A DNA stretch of 64,000 bases from Janibacter sp. CX7. GTDB lineage: Bacteria; Actinomycetota; Actinomycetes; Actinomycetales; Dermatophilaceae. The notes beneath the pieces were generated by a model that was not told the origin of the DNA, did no database searches, and was given only the letters and a program-made list of their open reading frames with translations. Made by a program: the position numbers and the translations under genes. Where the stretch lies: the NCBI RefSeq assembly GCF_024362365.1, contig NZ_CP101464.1:1736001-1800000 (forward strand), in the 5' to 3' direction. Positions 33,499-42,988 of this stretch are shown piece after piece (within the stretch, counting starts at the first letter, position 1; each line of letters begins with the position of its first letter).

Positions 33499-36165
33499 TC
33501 AGTGGGCGGCGTCGTGCCAGCTGCGCCCGAGCCCCACCGAGACGTCGAGCGGGACGTCCATCTCGACGGCCGCGCCCATCTGCTCGCGCACGAGGGCCTC
33601 CACGGCCTCGGCCTCACCGCTCGCGATCTCGATGACGAGCTCGTCGTGCACCTGCAGGAGCACGCGGGAGCGCAGGTCACCCGCGCCGAGCTCCCGGTCG
33701 ACACGCAGCATCGCGAGCTTCATGATGTCGGCCGCGGAGCCCTGGATCGGCGCGTTGAGCGCCATCCGCTCGGCCATCTGCCGACGCTGACGGTTGTCGC
33801 TCGTCAGGTCGGGCAGGTAGCGGCGCCGACCGAGCATCGTCTCGGTGTAGCCCGTGGCCCGGGCCCGGTCGACGACCTCCTCGAGGTAGTCACGCACCCC
33901 GCCGAACCGCACGAAGTACTCGTCCATGAGGTCGCTCGCCTCGCCCGTCGAGATGCCCAGCTGCTTGCTCAGGCCGAAGGCGCTCAGCCCGTAGGCGAGG
34001 CCGTAGGACATCGCCTTGACCTTGCTGCGCATCTCGCTCGTCACGTCCTGCGGCTCGACGCCGAAGACCCGCGCGCCCACGAAGCGGTGCAGGTCCTCAC
34101 CGGTGCGGAAGGCCTCGATGAGCCCCTCGTCGCCCGACAGGTGGGCCATGACCCGCATCTCGATCTGGCTGTAGTCGGCGGACATGAGCGACTCGTGCTG
34201 CGGCCCGACGACGAAGACCTCGCGGATGCGCCGGCCCTCCTCGGTGCGGATCGGGATGTTCTGCAGGTTGGGGTCGGTCGACGAGAGTCGTCCGGTGGCG
34301 GCGATGGTCTGCTGGTAGGTCGTGTGGATGCGGCCGTCGTCGGCCACCGACTTGATCAGACCCTCGACCGTCACCCGCAGGCGGGTGGCGTCGCGGTGGC
34401 GCAGCAGCGCCTCGAGGAAGGGGTGCTCGGTCTTGGCGTACAGGTCGGCCAGCGCGTCCGCGTCGGTCGTGTAGCCGGTCTTGGTCCGCCGGGTCTTGGG
34501 CAGCCCGAGGGTCTCGAAGAGCACCGTCTGCAGCTGCTTGGGCGAGCCGAGGTTGATCTGCTCGTCACCGATGGCGGCCCACGCGTCGGCCTGGGCGGTC
34601 GCGACCTTGTCGGCGAAGACGGCCTCGAGGCCGGTGAGCGCGTCGCTGTCGACGGCGATGCCCGCTGCCTCCATGGCGGCGAGGACCCCGACGACGGGCA
34701 GCTCGACCTCACGCATGAGGTGGGTGCCGCCGGTCTCCTCGACGAGCTCCTCGAGGACGGGCGCCAGCTCCACGGCCGCCGCTGCGCGGACCATGGACGA
34801 GCGGCCGGCCTCGGAGTCGTCGCCGGAGAAGTCGAGCATGCCCTGGTCGGACTCCTCCGCACCTGCGGTGAGGTCGCGGCCGAGGTGGCGCACGGCGAGG
34901 TCGGCGAGGTCGTAGGAACGCTGGTCGGGGCGCACGAGATAGGCGGCGATGGCCGTGTCGACGGCCAGTCCGTCGAGCGGCAGGCCGGAGGCGGCGAGGG
35001 CGAGCATCGGGCCCTTGGCGTCATGCATGACCTTGGGTCGCTCGGCGTCGGCGAGCCAGGTGCGCAAGGCGGACTCGTCGTCGGGGGCGAGGTCGGTGAC
35101 CGGCACGTGGGCGGCCTCGCCCGCGACCGTGGCCAGCCCCAGCCCGAGCACCTCGCCGCCGCCCCGGCCCCACTCACCGACGACGTCGACGCCGAGCCGG
35201 TCGGTGCCGTGCTCCTCGAGCCAGGGGCCGACCTCGCCGGCACCGAGCACCCGGCCGTCGACCTCGACCCCACCGGTGACCTCCGACTCCTGGGTGTCGA
35301 AGGTCGCGAAGAGCCGGTCGCGCAGGACCCGGAACTCGAGGCTGTCGAAGAGGGTGTGGACCTGCTCGCGGTCCCACTCGCGCCGGGCGACGTCGTCGAC
35401 GCCGACGGGCAGGTCGACGTCGCGCAGCAGGGCATTGAGCCGACGGTTGCGCAGGACCTGGTCGAGGTGGTCGCGCAGCGACTGGCCGGCCTTGCCGCCG
35501 ATCTGGTCGACCGAGGCCACGATGCCCTGCAGGTCGCCGTGGGCGTTGATCCACTTCGCCGCCGTCTTGGGGCCGACGCCGGGGACCCCGGGCAGGTTGT
35601 CACTCGCCTCGCCGACGAGCGCGGCGAGATCGCTGTAGCGATCGGGCCCGACCCCGTACTTGTCGGCGACCGCCTCCGGCGTCATCCGCACGAGGTCGGA
35701 GACACCCTTGCGCGGGTAGAGGACCGTCGTGCGCTCGTCGACGAGCTGGAGCGTGTCGCGGTCACCGGAGCAGATGAGCACGTCCATGCCGGCCTCGCGC
35801 CCCTGGGTCGCCAGCGTCGCGATGATGTCGTCCGCCTCGAAGCCCTCGAGCTCGACGTGCGTGATGTTGAGCGCGTCGAGCACCTCCTTGAGCAGCGGGA
35901 TCTGCCCGGAGAAGGCGTCGGGGGTCGCGCTGCGACCGGCCTTGTACTCCGCGTACTCCTCGCTGCGGAAGGTCGCGCGGGAGACGTCGAAGGCGACGGC
36001 GACGTGCGTGGGCTCCTCGTCGCGCAGGACGTTGATGAGCATGGCGACGAAGCCGTAGACGCCGTTGGTGTGCTGGCCCGTGCTCGTCGAGAAGTTCTCG
36101 GCAGGCAGCGCGAAGAAGGCGCGGTAGGCGAGGGAGTGTCCGTCCAGCAGCAGTAGTCGACTCAC
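33499..36165 (-). CDS. polA: DNA polymerase I
   Basis: The repair and Okazaki-fragment polymerase, 888 residues. The 5'-3' exonuclease/FEN domain occupies about 1-300 (LLLDGHSLAYRAFFALP, SGDRDTLQLVDE, KYGVGPDRYSDLAALVGEAS). A 3'-5' exonuclease-like domain follows at about 305-490, and the polymerase domain fills the rest (SADYSQIEMRVMAHLSGD, RSKVKAMSYGLAYGLSAFGL, VLLQVHDELVIE). In the proofreading domain the usual D-x-E pair is not present (GVDVVGEWG instead), so that activity is probably lost, as in other actinobacteria. GTG at 36165 is 7 nt after TAGGGT, hence leaderless. Confidence 0.98.
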   Translation of the reverse strand: MSRLLLLDGHSLAYRAFFALPAENFSTSTGQHTNGVYGFVAMLINVLRDEEPTHVAVAFDVSRATFRSEEYAEYKAGRSATPDAFSGQIPLLKEVLDALNITHVELEGFEADDIIATLATQGREAGMDVLICSGDRDTLQLVDERTTVLYPRKGVSDLVRMTPEAVADKYGVGPDRYSDLAALVGEASDNLPGVPGVGPKTAAKWINAHGDLQGIVASVDQIGGKAGQSLRDHLDQVLRNRRLNALLRDVDLPVGVDDVARREWDREQVHTLFDSLEFRVLRDRLFATFDTQESEVTGGVEVDGRVLGAGEVGPWLEEHGTDRLGVDVVGEWGRGGGEVLGLGLATVAGEAAHVPVTDLAPDDESALRTWLADAERPKVMHDAKGPMLALAASGLPLDGLAVDTAIAAYLVRPDQRSYDLADLAVRHLGRDLTAGAEESDQGMLDFSGDDSEAGRSSMVRAAAAVELAPVLEELVEETGGTHLMREVELPVVGVLAAMEAAGIAVDSDALTGLEAVFADKVATAQADAWAAIGDEQINLGSPKQLQTVLFETLGLPKTRRTKTGYTTDADALADLYAKTEHPFLEALLRHRDATRLRVTVEGLIKSVADDGRIHTTYQQTIAATGRLSSTDPNLQNIPIRTEEGRRIREVFVVGPQHESLMSADYSQIEMRVMAHLSGDEGLIEAFRTGEDLHRFVGARVFGVEPQDVTSEMRSKVKAMSYGLAYGLSAFGLSKQLGISTGEASDLMDEYFVRFGGVRDYLEEVVDRARATGYTETMLGRRRYLPDLTSDNRQRRQMAERMALNAPIQGSAADIMKLAMLRVDRELGAGDLRSRVLLQVHDELVIEIASGEAEAVEALVREQMGAAVEMDVPLDVSVGLGRSWHDAAH

Positions 36166-36172
36166 ACGGCAC

Positions 36173-36178
36173 ACCCTA
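36173..36178 (-). promoter_or_regulatory. -10 box of polA (leaderless)
   Basis: TAGGGT ends 7 nt before the polA GTG, in an 87-bp divergent region shared with the thioesterase gene. Confidence 0.5.
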
Positions 36179-36252
36179 GGTGTTTGCACCGACGACCCGC
36201 CCCCGTGGCAGGCTGACCCGAGACGTCCGACCCCACTCCGCAGGAGAGCCTG

Positions 36253-36696
36253 ATGACCCAGTCCCCCGACCGTCCCGCTGCGCCGACGCTGGAGGGCGAA
36301 GCCCTCTCCGCGCACCGGGGTGCCCTCGCCGAGCGCATGGGCATCGAGGTCCTCGAGGCCGCGGCGGACAAGATCGTGGCCCGGATGCCGGTCGAGGGCA
36401 ACACCCAGCCCTACGGGATCCTCCACGGGGGCGCGAGCGTCGTCCTCGCGGAGACCCTCGGATCCATCGGATCTGCCCTGCACGCCCACACCCTCGGCAA
36501 GATCGCCGTGGGTCTCGACATCAACGCCACCCACCACCGGGCCGCCCGCGAGGGCTGGGTCACCGGCACGGCGGTCCCGGTGACGCTCGGTGGCAGCGTG
36601 GCCTGCTACGAGGTGACGATCGTCGACGACTCCGGCCGGCGCACCTGCACCTCGCGCATCACCTGCATCCTGCGTGCCGCGGCGCCGGGCGCCTGA
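36253..36696 (+). CDS. PaaI-family hotdog-fold thioesterase
   Basis: A 147-residue acyl-CoA thioesterase-like protein. The hotdog signature is GILHGGASVVLAETLGSIG at about 55-73, preceded by the strand VARMPVEGNTQPYG and followed by GLDINATHHRAAREGWVTG. The family hydrolyses aromatic or medium-chain acyl-CoA esters, including 1,4-dihydroxy-2-naphthoyl-CoA in menaquinone synthesis; which one applies here is not visible. ATG at 36253 with CAGGAGAG 5 nt upstream. The next gene starts 4 nt after its stop. Confidence 0.9.
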   Translation: MTQSPDRPAAPTLEGEALSAHRGALAERMGIEVLEAAADKIVARMPVEGNTQPYGILHGGASVVLAETLGSIGSALHAHTLGKIAVGLDINATHHRAAREGWVTGTAVPVTLGGSVACYEVTIVDDSGRRTCTSRITCILRAAAPGA

Positions 36697-36699
36697 CGC

Positions 36700-38382
36700 T
36701 TGGGACCGCGCAAGGACGCCCCCCTTCGTCGTCTCGCCGACCTGCCGGAGCGACTCGACCCCCGCGGGTGGACGACGACCGACCGGCTCGTCGCGGTCGC
36801 GATCCTGGCCGTTCTCGTCGCCCCCGTCGCGGCCGCCGTCCAGGCCATCGCCCACGGCTGGCAGCCGACCGGTGACGACGCGACCGTCGCGCTGCGCACC
36901 GCCGGCATCCTCGACGGGCACCTGCCGGTCACCGGCATGCGCAGCACCTCCGGCGACGGCGGCGACCAGTCCCTCGCGACCCACCACCTCGGCCCGCTGC
37001 AGTTCTACCTGCTCGCGCTCCCGCTCGCCCTCGCCGGCGGTTCGGCCGCCGGCCCCGTCGTCGGCGGTGCCCTCGTCGCGGCGACCGCCTCCGTGCTGTC
37101 CGTCGTGTGGGCCCGTCGGCTCGGTGGCGACCTCGGGGTCGCCGTCTTCGCCTCCGGCGTCCTGCTCACCCAGTGGGCCATCGGAGCCGAAGGGATGTTC
37201 CGTCCCTTCAACCCCTACGCCCCGCTGCTGCCGACCTTCCTCGCCCTCCTCCTGCTGTGGGCGCTGGCGCAGGACGATCGCCGGGCGCTGCCTCCCTTCG
37301 TCGTCGCCGTCTCGCTCATCGCCCAGTCCAACCTGGCCTTCCTGCCGCTCGCAGTGGCCCTCGCCGCGCTGGCCACCGGCCTCGTGCTGCGGCCACGCCT
37401 CGCCCGGACCCGTCGACGACGGCACCCGGGTGACCGCACGGCGCACCGGTGGGCCCTCGGACTCGGGGTGCTCGTGTGGCTGCCGAGTCTCGTCGAGTTG
37501 GTCGTGCACCACCCCAACAACCTCAGCCAGCTCGTGCGCTGGGCCACCTCCGGCACCGGTGATCCCATCGGTCTCGCGGCCGGCATCGGGCACCTCGACC
37601 TCATCGCTCCGGGCCCCGGCGGCTTCCGCCGCAACTCCCCCGACCTGCTCGTCGACGGTGGCGGCTTCGCCACGGTCCTGGGCATCGGGCTCCTCGTCCT
37701 CCTCGCGGTCATCGCCACCGGCTACCGCGTCCCCCAAGGGCGTGCGAGCAGCGCCTGGCCGGCCCGGGTCGCCCTCGTCGCCAACCTCGGGATGCTGGCC
37801 ACGGCCTCCCGGCTGCCGGAGTGGCCGCTCGCGCCCTACTGGGTCGTCACCTGGCTGCCGGTCGCGGCCTTCACGTGGTGCGCCCTCGCCTGGCGCGTTC
37901 TGGCCTACCTCGAGTCGGCGACGCCGCGACTGCCGCTGCGCATCGCCCGCCCCCTCGGGGCCGGCCTCGTGGCCGGCGGGGTCGCCGCGAGCGTCCTTGC
38001 GCTGCAACCGGCCTGGGCCGAGTACACGTCGATCACCCGCGTGGCGACCGCCACGGCGGACGACCTCGGCCCGGGCGAGGGGCGACACGTCCAGATCAAC
38101 GGCCTGGGCTTCGTGCCCACCCTGAGCGCCTCGCCGGCCGTCGCGTGGCAGGCTCACCGGCAGGGCTGGCAGCCGCACTACCTGACGCCGTGGCCCTTCG
38201 CCGAGGACGCCGAGCACCTGTGGGCCGGCACGGCACCGGAGGGCACCGACGTCGTCCTGCTCACCGACACCGCGGAGCCGGAGCTCGCCGACGACGTCCC
38301 GGCCGGAGCCCGGCAGGTCGCGACGATCCCCCTCGAGCACCGCGAGGGCACGATCGGCGTCTATCGTGACCCCGGCAGCTGA
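36700..38382 (+). CDS. multi-pass membrane protein, GT-C/ArnT-like
   Basis: A 560-residue protein with about ten helices in the first 430 residues and an extracytoplasmic C-terminal domain. The first periplasmic-side loop contains GWQPTGDDATVALRTAGILD with an acidic pair, as in glycosyltransferases that use polyprenyl-phosphate sugars, and HHLGPLQFYLLALPLAL follows. It has a second conserved-looking loop FRPFNPYAPLLPTF. The only in-frame start near the thioesterase stop is TTG at 36700, three bases after the stop (TGA CGC TTG); this is unusual but fits tight coupling. Substrate unknown. A DUF554 gene follows 15 nt downstream. Confidence 0.75.
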   Translation: MGPRKDAPLRRLADLPERLDPRGWTTTDRLVAVAILAVLVAPVAAAVQAIAHGWQPTGDDATVALRTAGILDGHLPVTGMRSTSGDGGDQSLATHHLGPLQFYLLALPLALAGGSAAGPVVGGALVAATASVLSVVWARRLGGDLGVAVFASGVLLTQWAIGAEGMFRPFNPYAPLLPTFLALLLLWALAQDDRRALPPFVVAVSLIAQSNLAFLPLAVALAALATGLVLRPRLARTRRRRHPGDRTAHRWALGLGVLVWLPSLVELVVHHPNNLSQLVRWATSGTGDPIGLAAGIGHLDLIAPGPGGFRRNSPDLLVDGGGFATVLGIGLLVLLAVIATGYRVPQGRASSAWPARVALVANLGMLATASRLPEWPLAPYWVVTWLPVAAFTWCALAWRVLAYLESATPRLPLRIARPLGAGLVAGGVAASVLALQPAWAEYTSITRVATATADDLGPGEGRHVQINGLGFVPTLSASPAVAWQAHRQGWQPHYLTPWPFAEDAEHLWAGTAPEGTDVVLLTDTAEPELADDVPAGARQVATIPLEHREGTIGVYRDPGS

Positions 38383-38397
38383 GCGAAGGGCGACGAC

Positions 38398-39150
38398 GTG
38401 GACTTCATCGGTGCGGGCACGGTCATCAACGTGCTCGCGGTGGTCGCCGGCTCGCTGGCCGGCATGGCCGTCGGCGGGCGCCTGCCCGGGCACACCCGGC
38501 AGGTGGTCACGGACTGCCTCGGCCTGGTGACGCTGCTCATGGCCGGGCTGTCGGCCATGGACGTGACCTCCCCGGCCCTAGCCGACGCCGTCGGCTCCGG
38601 CGCGCCGGTGCTCATCGTCCTCGGCTCGCTGCTCGTCGGCGGCATCTGCGGTTCGCTGCTGCGCATCGAGGAGCGGCTCGAGCTGCTCGCGGGGCGGGTG
38701 CAGGCCTTCGTCGGGTCGCGGCGCGACGACGCCGCGGGTCGGGAGCGCTTCGTCGAGGGGTGGCTCACCGCCAGCCTGCTCTTCTGCGTCGGGCCGCTCA
38801 CCATCCTCGGCAGCCTCGACGACGGGCTCGGTCGCGGCATCGACAAGCTGGCGCTCAAGTCGGTGCTCGACGGTTTCGCCAGCCTCGCCTTCGCCTCGAC
38901 CTTCGGCATCGGGGTGCTCATGTCGGCGGTGAGCGTCGCGGTCGTCCAGGGGTCGCTGACCCTGCTCGGCGTCGCGCTCGGCGCCCTCCTGCCGGAGGCG
39001 CACATCGCCGCCCTCACGGCCACGGGAGGGCTCGTGCTCGTCGGGATCTCGTTGCGGCTGCTGCAGATCCGCCAGATCCCGGTCGGCGACATGCTGCCGG
39101 CCCTGCTCGTGGCGCCGCTGCTCACCCAGCTGGTCATCACGCTGGGCTGA
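38398..39150 (+). CDS. DUF554 family membrane protein
   Basis: A 250-residue protein with six to seven helices. It begins FIGAGTVINVLAVVAGSLAG, with the glycine-rich NxxAVxxGSLxG opening typical of DUF554, and has LGSLLVGGICGSLLRIEERLE, a LLFCVGPLTILGSLDDGL core with acidic residues, and GVALGALLPEAHIAALTATGG near the end. The family is annotated as a putative small-molecule transporter or membrane protein of unknown role. GTG at 38398 follows GAAGGGCGAC. It is the last gene of the plus-strand unit that starts with the thioesterase, before the hairpin at 39179. Confidence 0.88.
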   Translation: MDFIGAGTVINVLAVVAGSLAGMAVGGRLPGHTRQVVTDCLGLVTLLMAGLSAMDVTSPALADAVGSGAPVLIVLGSLLVGGICGSLLRIEERLELLAGRVQAFVGSRRDDAAGRERFVEGWLTASLLFCVGPLTILGSLDDGLGRGIDKLALKSVLDGFASLAFASTFGIGVLMSAVSVAVVQGSLTLLGVALGALLPEAHIAALTATGGLVLVGISLRLLQIRQIPVGDMLPALLVAPLLTQLVITLG

Positions 39151-39178
39151 GGCGCCGGGCCGGGAGCCCGACGCCGTA

Positions 39179-39196
39179 CCGGGGCGCGTGCCCCGG
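39179..39196. terminator. GC-rich hairpin between convergent genes
   Basis: CCGGGGC-GCGT-GCCCCGG forms a 7-bp perfect stem with a tetraloop, between the convergent DUF554 and antiterminator genes. It is short but in the right place for a bidirectional terminator. Confidence 0.6.
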
Positions 39197-39205
39197 GAGG
39201 TCGGG

Positions 39206-39805
39206 TCAGGCCTTGTCCATCCCGGCGACGACGGCGTCGGCAACCTCGCGCATGCCGAGGCGGCGGTCCATGGCGGTCTTCTGGATCCAGCGGAAGGCCT
39301 CGGCCTCGCTGATCTTGAGCTTCTTCATCAGCACGCCCTTGGCCTTCTCGACCGCCTTGCGCGTCTCGAGCCGCTCCCCGAGGTCGGCGACCTCGGACTC
39401 GAGGGCCTTGAGCTCGGCCCAGCGCGAGGTCGCGACCTCGATGGCCGGCGTGACGTCGGAGACGGTGAAGGGCTTGACGATGTAGGCCATGACGCCCGCG
39501 TCACGGGCCCGCTCGACGAGCTCCTTCTGGGAGAAGGCGGTGAGCATGATCACCGGGCAGATGCGCTTCTCGCCGATCGTCTCGGCCGCCTGCAGCCCGT
39601 CCATCACCGGCATCTTGACGTCCATGATGATCAGGTCGGGCTGCAGCGACTCGGCGAGCGAGACCGCCTCCTCGCCGTTGCTCGCCTGACCGACGACGTC
39701 GTAGCCGGCGTCGGTGAGCATCTCGGCGAGGTCGAGGCGGATCAGCGCCTCGTCCTCGGCGAGCAGCACTCGCTGCCCCTGGGGGGAGTCGGTCTGCGCG
39801 GTCAT
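39206..39805 (-). CDS. pdtaR: response regulator with ANTAR RNA-binding domain (PdtaR-like)
   Basis: A 199-residue two-domain regulator. The receiver domain (about 10-125) has the acidic pocket AEDE, the phosphoacceptor Asp in [13 protein letters not shown], the Thr in MLTAF and Lys in IVKPF. The ANTAR domain (about 132-192) has the [19 protein letters not shown] and [13 protein letters not shown] helices that bind paired RNA hairpins and prevent termination. It matches PdtaR, the partner of histidine kinase PdtaS, which is not in the window. The ATG at 39805 begins only 28 nt after the tRNA-Leu 3' end, so both may share a transcript. GAAGGGTG lies upstream as a weak ribosome-binding site. 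Confidence 0.94.
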   Translation of the reverse strand: MTAQTDSPQGQRVLLAEDEALIRLDLAEMLTDAGYDVVGQASNGEEAVSLAESLQPDLIIMDVKMPVMDGLQAAETIGEKRICPVIMLTAFSQKELVERARDAGVMAYIVKPFTVSDVTPAIEVATSRWAELKALESEVADLGERLETRKAVEKAKGVLMKKLKISEAEAFRWIQKTAMDRRLGMREVADAVVAGMDKA

Positions 39806-39833
39806 GCTGCACCCTTCGTGGTTGGTTGTGCTG

Positions 39834-39919
39834 TGGTGCCGAGGGCGGGACTTGAACCCGCACGCCCTTGCGGGCAAAGCATTTTGAGTGCTCCGTGTCT
39901 GCCATTCCACCACCCCGGC
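39834..39919 (-). tRNA. tRNA-Leu (CAA anticodon)
   Basis: The minus strand reads as a class II tRNA of 86 nt with an encoded CCA. Acceptor arm GCCGGGG pairs with CCTCGGC (one G-T), followed by discriminator A. The anticodon loop CTCAAAA gives anticodon CAA, and a long variable arm (CCCGCAAGGGC type) and a T-arm with GGTTCAAGTCC complete it. CAA reads the rare TTG leucine codon. It is the only tRNA I find in the window. Confidence 0.95.
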
Positions 39920-39931
39920 CGGGGCGTGGTC

Positions 39932-39937
39932 AGCATA
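39932..39937 (-). promoter_or_regulatory. -10 box of tRNA-Leu
   Basis: TATGCT on the minus strand ends 12 nt before the tRNA 5' end. It is the closest match to a consensus -10 in the gap between pyk and the tRNA. The -35 is weak. Confidence 0.45.
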
Positions 39938-39962
39938 CCGATCGGGAGGCGTGACCCCCGAC

Positions 39963-41447
39963 TCAGCCCATGCCGCCGGGCAGCGCCCCCGTAGGCGGCT
40001 CGTGCCCGTCGCGGTAGGCCACGGCCGTCTTGTTGCGCGCGTCCCCGATGCGGTGCACGCGCAGGGCATTGGTCGAGCCCGGCACGCCGGGCGGCGAGCC
40101 GGCGACGATGACCACCCGGTCGCCCTCCTCGACCCAGCCGAGGTCGAGCAGCTGCTCGTCGACCATCAGCGCGTACTGGTCGGTGTGGGTGACCGGCGGG
40201 GTGAGGAAGGTCTGCATGCCCCACACGAGCGAGAGCTGCGACCGGGTGTCCTGCACCGGGGAGAAGGCGAGCATCGGCAGGCCGGAGCGCACCTGCGCCA
40301 GTCGCCGGGCCGATCCCCCGAGCTGGGTGAAGGCGATGAGGTACTTGACCCCGAGGGCCTCCCCCGTCTCGGCCGCCGCTGCCGCGATGACCCCACCCTG
40401 GGTGGTCGGCGGGGCCATGAGGTCGCGCATGCGGCTCAGGCCCTCCTCCTCGGTCGTCTCGATGATCTTGGACATCGTCTTGACGACCTCGATGGGGAAC
40501 TTGCCCACCGCGGTCTCCCCCGACAGCATCAACGCGTCGGCACCGTCGAGGACGGCATTGGCGGCGTCGGAGGCCTCGGCGCGGGTGGGTCGCGAGTTGT
40601 CGATCATCGACTCGAGCACCTGGGTGGCCACGATGACCGGCTTGGCCTTCTGCCGGCACAGCTCGACGGCCCGCTTCTGCACGAGCGGCACCTGCTCCAA
40701 GGGCAGCTCCACGCCGAGGTCGCCGCGGGCGACCATGATCCCGTCGAAGGCGTCGATGATCTCCTCGAGGGCCTCGACGGCCTGCGGCTTCTCGATCTTG
40801 GCGATGACGGGCAGGCGCACGCCGACCTCGTCCATGATCTCGTGCACGCGGGCGATGTCGTCGGCCGAGCGCACGAAGCTCAGCGCGATGTAGTCGGCTC
40901 GCAGGCCGAGCGCCCACCGCAGGTCCTGCTCGTCCTTGTCGGACAGCGCCGGCGCGCTCACCGCGGCACCCGGCAGGTTGATCCCCTTGTTGTCCGACAG
41001 CGGGCCGCCGTAGACGACGACGCACCGCACGTCGGTCTCGTCGACGTCGTGGACCGCGAGGGTGATCTTGCCGTCGTCGACGAGGATCGTGTCGCCCGCG
41101 CTCACGTCACCGGCCAGCCCGGCATAGGTCGTGCCGACGACCTCCTGGTCACCGGGCACGTCCCGGGTGGTGATGGTGAAGTGGTCGCCGGCGGCAAGGG
41201 TGATCGGACCGTCGGCGAAGCGCCCGGTGCGGATCTTGGGCCCCTGCAGGTCGACGAGCACACCCACGGCGTGGCCGGTCGCGTCGCTCGCCTCGCGCAC
41301 GCTGCGGTAGTTGGCCTCGTGGACGGCGTACTCGCCGTGCGAGAGGTTGAGCCGGGCGACGTCCATGCCGGCCGAGACCAGCTCACGGATGCGCTCGGGG
41401 GTGGATGTCGAGGGACCGAGGGTGGACACGATTTTGGCGCGACGCAT
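39963..41447 (-). CDS. pyk: pyruvate kinase
   Basis: The final ATP-yielding step of glycolysis, phosphoenolpyruvate plus ADP to pyruvate. The 494-residue protein starts [17 protein letters not shown] and has the K+/Mg-binding RLNLSHGEY, the active-site [21 protein letters not shown] with its catalytic Lys at about 220-240, [19 protein letters not shown], the [25 protein letters not shown] stretch, and a C-terminal allosteric domain at about 345-480. ATG at 41447 is 6 nt after TAGGGT (leaderless). The gltBD terminator lies just upstream. Confidence 0.98.
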   Translation of the reverse strand: MRRAKIVSTLGPSTSTPERIRELVSAGMDVARLNLSHGEYAVHEANYRSVREASDATGHAVGVLVDLQGPKIRTGRFADGPITLAAGDHFTITTRDVPGDQEVVGTTYAGLAGDVSAGDTILVDDGKITLAVHDVDETDVRCVVVYGGPLSDNKGINLPGAAVSAPALSDKDEQDLRWALGLRADYIALSFVRSADDIARVHEIMDEVGVRLPVIAKIEKPQAVEALEEIIDAFDGIMVARGDLGVELPLEQVPLVQKRAVELCRQKAKPVIVATQVLESMIDNSRPTRAEASDAANAVLDGADALMLSGETAVGKFPIEVVKTMSKIIETTEEEGLSRMRDLMAPPTTQGGVIAAAAAETGEALGVKYLIAFTQLGGSARRLAQVRSGLPMLAFSPVQDTRSQLSLVWGMQTFLTPPVTHTDQYALMVDEQLLDLGWVEEGDRVVIVAGSPPGVPGSTNALRVHRIGDARNKTAVAYRDGHEPPTGALPGGMG

Positions 41448-41453
41448 GTCACC

Positions 41454-41459
41454 ACCCTA
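41454..41459 (-). promoter_or_regulatory. -10 box of pyk (leaderless)
   Basis: TAGGGT ends 6 nt before the pyk ATG and lies 20 bp downstream of the gltD terminator, so pyk is an independent unit. Confidence 0.5.
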
Positions 41460-41478
41460 TGACCGCGACGTCACCACG

Positions 41479-41518
41479 GACGAAGGGGATGACCGCCGAG
41501 ACGGTCATCCCCTTCGTC
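41479..41518. terminator. gltBD terminator with inverted GACGAAGGGG pair
   Basis: GACGAAGGGGATGACCG (41479-41495) is exactly mirrored at 41502-41518, a 17-bp perfect stem with a 6-nt loop. It lies just beyond the gltD stop and upstream of the pyk promoter, so it ends the gltBD transcript. Confidence 0.9.
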
Positions 41519-41530
41519 GGCCGTGCCGGC

Positions 41531-42988
41531 TCAGACGACGAGCGGACGGTCCGTGGGGTTGATCGGGCGCGGCAGCTGCGAGCGGCCCATGAGATAGGTG
41601 TCCACACCGTTGGCTGCGGCGCGGCCCTCGGCGATCGCCCACACGATGAGCGACTGCCCGCGGCCAGCGTCACCGGCGACGAAGACGCCCGGGACACCGG
41701 TCTGGTAGTCCTTGCCGCGCACGATGTTGGAGCGCTCGTCGGTCTCGAGCCCGAGCTGCGCCACGACACCCTCGGGGTCGGGGCCGAGGAAGCCCATGGC
41801 GAGCAGGACGAGCTGGGCCGGCAGGACCCGCTCGGTGCCCTCGACCGGCTCGAAGCCCTGGTCCGTGCGCTCGACCTCGGTCAGGCGCAGGCCGGAGACC
41901 TTGCCCTCGTCGTCGCCGATGATCTCGGTCGTCGACACGGCGTAGACCCGGTCGCCGCCCTCCTCGTGCGCCGAGGCGACGCGGAAAAGCATCGGGTAGG
42001 TCGGCCACGGCTGGCTGCCCGGACGCTCCGTGCCCGGCTGCGGCATGATCTCCAGGCTCGTCACGGACTTCGCGCCCTGACGGATGGAGGTGCCGATGCA
42101 GTCGGCGCCGGTGTCGCCGCCACCGATGATGATGACGTCCTTGCCCTCGGCGGTGACCTGGCCCTCGACCTCCTCGCCGAGCGCGACCCGGTTGGCCGGC
42201 GGGAGGAAGTCCATCGCCTGGACGACACCGTCGAGTTCCCGGCCCGGGACCGGCAGGTCGCGGGGCACGGTCGCACCGATCGCGAGGACGACGGCGTCGT
42301 AGCGGTCCCGCAGCTGCTGGCCGGTGATCTCGTTGCCGATGTCGACACCGGAGCGGAATCGGGTGCCCTCGGAGGTCATCTGCTGGATGCGCCGGTCGAG
42401 GACCCGCTTCTCCATCTTGAACTCCGGGATGCCGTAGCGCAGCAGGCCGCCCGGGGCGTCCGCGCGCTCGTAGACGGCCACGGTGTGACCGGCGCGGGTC
42501 AGCTGCTGGGCCGCGGCCAGGCCGGCCGGGCCCGAGCCGACGACCGCAACGGTCTTGCCGGTGAGCCGGTCGGGGATCTGCGGGGGCACGTCGCCGCGGC
42601 CGAAGGCCTCCTCGATCGTGCGCACCTCGATCTGCTTGATCGTCACGGCCGGCTGGTTGATGCCGAGCACGCAGGCGGTCTCGCAGGGCGCCGGGCACAG
42701 GCGACCGGTGAACTCCGGGAAGTTGTTGGTCGCGTGCAGCCGCTCGATGGCGTCGTGCCAGTCGCCGCGCCAGGCGAGGTCGTTCCACTCCGGGATGAGG
42801 TTGCCCAGCGGGCAGCCCGAGTGGCAGAAGGGGATGCCGCAGTCCATGCAGCGGCCGGCCTGGCGCTGCAGCTGGCCGCGCTCCTGCTCCTCGTAGACCT
42901 CCTTCCAGTCCTTGATGCGCACGTCGACGGGGCGACGCTGCGGGAGCTCGCGCTCGCGGGTGTTGAGAAAGCCGTGCGGGTCAGCCAC
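41531..42988 (-). CDS. gltD: glutamate synthase small (beta) subunit
   Basis: The NADPH-oxidising FAD subunit of GOGAT, which feeds electrons to GltB for glutamine plus 2-oxoglutarate to two glutamates. It is 485 residues. The N-terminal Fe-S region has [16 protein letters not shown] and CPAPCETAC at about 47-105. The FAD fold is [15 protein letters not shown] at about 150-164, the NADPH fold [13 protein letters not shown] at about 290-302, and [20 protein letters not shown] near 435-455 closes the FAD site. The GTG at 42988 overlaps the gltB stop by 8 bases (GTGGCTGA), so it is coupled to gltB. Confidence 0.97.
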   Translation of the reverse strand: MADPHGFLNTRERELPQRRPVDVRIKDWKEVYEEQERGQLQRQAGRCMDCGIPFCHSGCPLGNLIPEWNDLAWRGDWHDAIERLHATNNFPEFTGRLCPAPCETACVLGINQPAVTIKQIEVRTIEEAFGRGDVPPQIPDRLTGKTVAVVGSGPAGLAAAQQLTRAGHTVAVYERADAPGGLLRYGIPEFKMEKRVLDRRIQQMTSEGTRFRSGVDIGNEITGQQLRDRYDAVVLAIGATVPRDLPVPGRELDGVVQAMDFLPPANRVALGEEVEGQVTAEGKDVIIIGGGDTGADCIGTSIRQGAKSVTSLEIMPQPGTERPGSQPWPTYPMLFRVASAHEEGGDRVYAVSTTEIIGDDEGKVSGLRLTEVERTDQGFEPVEGTERVLPAQLVLLAMGFLGPDPEGVVAQLGLETDERSNIVRGKDYQTGVPGVFVAGDAGRGQSLIVWAIAEGRAAANGVDTYLMGRSQLPRPINPTDRPLVV

